NCBI GenBank assembly: GCA_903813345.2
Contig: CAIIXF020000006.1
Coordinates: 35,128,436-35,192,435 of the forward strand
Direction: 5' to 3'
Source: Owenia fusiformis
Lineage: Eukaryota; Annelida; Polychaeta; Sabellida; Oweniidae
DNA: 64,000 nucleotides
The position numbers were made by a program, and so were the translations under genes. Of the stretch, positions 60,290-64,000 are shown one piece after another. The first letter of the stretch is position 1, and each line of letters starts with the position of its first letter. Under the pieces are notes generated by a model. That model did not search any database, had not been told where the DNA came from, and was given only the letters and a program-made list of their open reading frames with translations.

Positions 60290-63200
60290 GTAGGTCAACA
60301 AAAAAATCAGAATTGTATTGCCAATAATCAGAATATTATTCGGCAATCTAATTAGCTAATTGCAAATTTGAAAACAACGTATTTGATTATTTTTTGTTGC
60401 CATGTTGTCGCCTAGGTAACAAGTTAGAGATTCAGAGCTACAACGGTAGACGATCGGGTAGTGCTACCAACACGCACAGCTGTGGCTACGTACGGGGGGG
60501 TACCCAGTATGCTTCGTAGCGCCTCAAACATGTATCCTAGTGGACTTGGTTCATTCTACCAGAAGTATACAGAGGCATATGGTATCCCTGTTATCAGTGA
60601 GTAATATTGTTGCTGCCGCTTGTGTGGGTTTTGAAAAGGCATGTGTATCGCCCGGGTGTATCGTAAAAATTGAATAGCTCCGAAAATTTTACTTTTCGTT
60701 CAAATTGAGTAATTGTCGCCTCTCATCATCGTCATCCTTTATAGATATATTCCGATAAATCGTGAATTTTTAGTGTTTTGCTCGATTTTATAGTGAAACC
60801 CACACTTTTTTAAACCATCCGCCAATTTTTTGTTCCCAGAATTTTTTGTAAATTCTGATTTTTCTCCATGTTCATTTTTAGCAATCCAAATTCTTTTTAA
60901 TTGATTTTTCTGCTGTTTTTAGAAACCTCTATTTTCTTCTTATGTTTCTAAAAAATCCTGATATTCTCCCGATTTTTGGTATGATACTCCGGCGCCATTT
61001 TCAATAGCTTTTCTTCCCAGCGTAATTGGACTTCAAACAGAAGTGAAAGTTACCCGCAAATGATATATCCATTGCATGGAGTAAGTAATTTTGCATGGTA
61101 TAACGAAACATATGAGTTAAAAAATAAATCGTGGAGTATTCTTAGTGTTTTTATGAAAAATAGCATGCTCCGTCACAGCGGACAAATATTTTGATACCAG
61201 CCTGTGCTTATACATTGGAAATGAACCCCGATTTTCACCAAGATTTCTTTCCTACGAACCCCGATTTTAGAAAAATGTATTCCAATTTTTATTATTTTTT
61301 CTTGCTAAAAATAAATGAAATAAATGACTTAATAATACAATAACTTTTGAATGTCTTTTCATTTAGGTTCCAGTCGAGTAAGTGACAGTGCTCTTCAAAG
61401 GGCCTGCTGCGTCATTAGATTCCTATTGGCTGATCGCTATGACGTAAGGAACGCTTTCTTCAGGAGCGCTGGGCGAGTTGCATTGATAGGTACTAGTGAA
61501 GGAACAACGGACATTCCAGAACACAGTTACTTGCCCAAATCCTGGGATCAGCGAGCCAGGGGCCTGGGTGGCACTCCATCAAGGCCTGCATCTACAGCGG
61601 GAGAGGAGAACGCATTGTGTCTTCCGAACGATAGATACCGCAGTGAAGATATTAATCTCCATGAGTATGTACATGGCGTTCATCTTATTGGCGCAAATCT
61701 GGCAATTCCTGGATTCATGAGCCGGCTAACGTCTTTGTATAATTCCGCAAAAGCAGCAGGGAAGTGGGCAAGAACTTACTCAATGAGTACTGTGCAGGAA
61801 TACTGGGTAACTCGTTATTTCATCTGAACCAGCCAATACGGTATCTACATTTAGATTTTAAACCATTGGCTTTTTCAAATCATTGTAAATGTCTCCCTTA
61901 CGTCATGAGACATTGAAACGCCCCAGCGTTTGAACATTTACCGTGGCAAAAATCCATATAAATGTACCCATTCATTTGGTATGATATTGTCTATTAAATG
62001 ATATAGGCAGAGGGATGCCAGAGCTACTTCAATGTCAACCGACATTCTAATGTCCCGGATGGAATTCAGGGCCCAATCAGCAACAGGAATGCGCTCAGGG
62101 GCTACGATCCTCCTCTGTACAACATCATCCGGGAAGTGTTTCCTTGTGATAATGAGTACATAAAGAGATGCACCAAGAGCAGAAGTAAGTACGATTCTCT
62201 AGATCGCCAATATGTTTCTCTCTCCAAGTTAAGACAAATATTGGGGAAATATGTAAGATTGGGTTAAGGCTTTATGCGAGAAAACATCATTTCATCCCTT
62301 CTATATCAATCTGTCTGTAGGTGGGGAGGCAAATCAAAACCTACGTATGAATTGCAGAGGCGGTGGTGGAGGGCCTATTACAAGCAGACCAACCTATCGG
62401 ACAGTTCGTCCCACTAGGCCCGTAGTGAGACCAACGCAGCCACCGTCTGGTAATCTGTTTCATTGTCTACCCACTTCCCTCGTTTCCCCATCAAACTTTA
62501 ATTGGTTATTTCATCTTGTCTTATTTATCTGATATCCATTTAATTTTAGAGGAACTAAAAAGAACTAAATTACAAAGACAATGCGTATTCCAATCTTGTA
62601 AAAAAACGTTGATGTGTCAATGGTCTTACAATAGTTGTGTCGACAATCGTAGAACAACCCTTGAAACTTCGTTGAACAACGACTGTACAACTTTTGAAAA
62701 CCATTGATCATTTTGTAAAATATTTACTCCCCAATTTGGGCCTCTGAGGAATGCATGCATCAATGTTGCGGCATTAATATGGGACTTTTTAGATGAGACG
62801 AAGGGCTTAGAAAATAATCACTACCTGTTCGATGGGGGCGGTGTGAATGAAAATACCATTCATATATATTTATACATATTTTCATCAATGGAACCTCATG
62901 TCACTGATTTTCCACGTTGTAGGATGCAATGACAACAGTATATTCTGTTCGACATGGCGTCAAAAAGGCTATTGTCACTTCATTGAGATGGTCAGAAATA
63001 GTTGTCCAAATACGTGCAACCTTTGTAACGTTGGTGGTACGGGCGGCTCTGGTGGGACAGGAGGTACGATATATGTAGTATAGGATAAAATAAAAAAGTA
63101 GGATCTTATCAAAATACGAGTATACCCATCATATCAATTTTTATGAATATAAAGGACACCAGGTATTAGTTGTAGTTTAATGCCAGAAAGAGTGATGTAG

Positions 63201-63752
63201 TAATGGCAAAAACCTACCTAGCAATTCGATCTGTTCCATCTGAAATATGCCTCAAAAGATGAAATGGTGAAATCATAATAAGATTAAAGGTGCCAAATGA
63301 AAAAAATGTCGCAAACAATAGAATATAGAAGGTAATACCACGTTCATACTTATAGAAATGAACACAAAAATGTAAACAAATTTCATTAAACTGAGTCTGA
63401 AACTACATATGGCAAAGGAATGACATGAGATAAAATCTAAATCTGAATTGCAAACAAAATCACTCGCTAGATCCGATTTTGCCTTTAAAGGTCCCATACA
63501 AAGTTTGGAAAAAGTTGGTCTTTTAGTTATTAAATATTTCAGAATTCCCGATATTTAAGCAGTAAAGGTTGCTCAAATATGATCGTCAAAAAGAACACTA
63601 TATTGGAAAACATCATTCACATTTTGTTTTCAGGAAGTCGATGTATTGATGAGAATGTCAATTGTGCGTCTTGGGCCTCGAGGGGCGAGTGCAGCAAGAA
63701 CCAAGGCTACATGTTGCAGAAATGCAAGAAAAGTTGCAATGTATCATGTTAA
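60242..63752 (+). CDS. Secreted zincin-like protein with two ShKT domains (5' end missing)
   Basis: Exons 60242-60289, 60416-60596, 61367-61806, 62007-62184, 62321-62449, 62923-63063, 63634-63752. All have GT/AG ends. Phases agree except within exon 60416, where a G7 run (60494-60500) needs one G fewer. Domains: an N-terminal conserved region (SASNMYPSGLGSFYQKYTEA), HEYVHGVHLIGA (an HExxH zinc site) with QEYWAEG 42 residues on (a possible third ligand, gluzincin-like), NALRGYDPPLYNIIREVFPC, a Gly/Arg/Pro linker, and two six-Cys ShKT modules in separate exons. ShKT domains occur at the C-terminus of many metalloproteases. Inference: an extracellular protease or a catalytically changed relative. 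The signal-peptide exon was not found. Confidence 0.82.
60416..60596 (+). CDS. Zincin-like exon with G7 frame break
   Basis: Reads NKLEIQSYNGRRSGSATNTH before the G7 tract and MLRSASNMYPSGLGSFYQKY after it, in different frames. The exon is 181 bp where 180 would keep phase with 61367. Confidence 0.72.
60597..61366. other. Zincin-like intron
   Basis: 770 bp of T-rich sequence with repeated CCGATTTT/CCAATTTTT words. No element ends or exons. Confidence 0.5.
61367..61806 (+). CDS. Zincin-like exon with HExxH
   Basis: 440 bp, phase 1 in and 0 out. SDSALQRACCVIRFLLADRY, then DINLHEYVHGVHLIGANLAI and, at the end, STVQEYW. Donor GTAACT. Confidence 0.85.
62007..62184 (+). CDS. Zincin-like exon after the active site
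   Basis: After GATATAG: AEGCQSYFNVNRHSNVPDGI and NALRGYDPPLYNIIREVFPC, ending in phase 1 at GTAAGT. Confidence 0.84.
62321..62449 (+). CDS. Linker exon (Gly/Arg/Pro-rich)
   Basis: 129 bp, phase 1 both ends. GGGGGPITSRPTYRTVRPTR and following Pro/Arg residues, probably a flexible linker between catalytic and ShKT parts. Confidence 0.75.
62923..63063 (+). CDS. ShKT domain 1 exon
   Basis: Phase 1 both ends, so a symmetric, shufflable module. Six cysteines spaced as in ShKT (C..C..C...C..C..C), followed by a GGTGGSGG linker. Confidence 0.82.
63064..63633. other. Intron between ShKT exons
   Basis: 570 bp, AT-rich. The - strand open frame 63273-63497 has no supporting features. Confidence 0.5.
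63634..63752 (+). CDS. ShKT domain 2 exon and stop
   Basis: After GTTTTCAG: CIDENVNCASWASRGECSKN, then four more residues of Cys pattern to CNVSC, stop TAA 63750-63752. Six cysteines present. No canonical AATAAA close downstream. Confidence 0.84.
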
Positions 63753-64000
63753 AATTAACTTCGAAGAAATACAATACTTTGAATCACAAAAGTATGGTTT
63801 TAACAAATTAACTTAGAATACCTAATCGAGTTCTGTTTTTATATTTCAACATACTATGTATTGCTCGTTAGACTTAAGATAGTTTAGGCTTTTTATATCT
63901 AAATTCTCAGTGTTAGACCAATTGAGGGCCATTGTTTGTCTATGTATTTTAAAACAAAGGCTTAGCTGAAAGATGTACGAGAAGTCAAACTTTTGTGACA

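Overview
Eukaryotic nuclear DNA, intron-rich and AT-rich, from an invertebrate animal. An AKNA-type gene, rhodopsin-class GPCRs, a C-type lectin, ShKT domains and CR1/jockey-like LINEs point to a marine bilaterian (lophotrochozoan or non-vertebrate deuterostome). The species cannot be fixed from sequence alone. I built gene models by joining exons at GT/AG sites and checking reading phase. Four spliced genes result.

0-36 kb: one long gene on the + strand (5540-35456, 13 coding exons, 6030 bp, about 2009 aa), an AKNA-like centrosome/microtubule protein. Its introns hold most of the repeats: a five-fold tandem duplication of exon 6 (13.8-15.0 kb); a three-level nest of transposons (20.17-25.40 kb); a complete antisense GPCR gene (26.5-28.1 kb); a 1.3 kb tandem array (28.8-30.1 kb); TA-flanked MITEs; and a 5'-truncated LINE (32.4-35.2 kb) just upstream of the last exon.

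36-47 kb: foldback elements, mariner-type MITEs and a second copy of the GPCR gene (42.86-44.25 kb, - strand) with the same single intron.

48-55 kb: a four-exon secreted C-type lectin gene on the - strand (54841 to 48004). It has an acidic propeptide and two furin-type sites. Its large intron contains a second LINE, itself split by a TIR element.

55-60 kb: a TA-flanked element with a tRNA-like SINE head, then a 2.85 kb satellite of 132-bp units that reverses orientation at about 58.34 kb.

60-64 kb: the 3' part of a + strand gene for a secreted zincin-like protein (HExxH plus downstream Glu) with a Gly/Pro-rich linker and two C-terminal ShKT modules. One G7 tract breaks its frame.

The genes do not form one pathway. 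The most notable structures are the foldback elements with CAC ends and 5-bp target duplications, the amplified exon-6/poly(A) cassette, the nested palindromic transposon and the head-to-head satellite.
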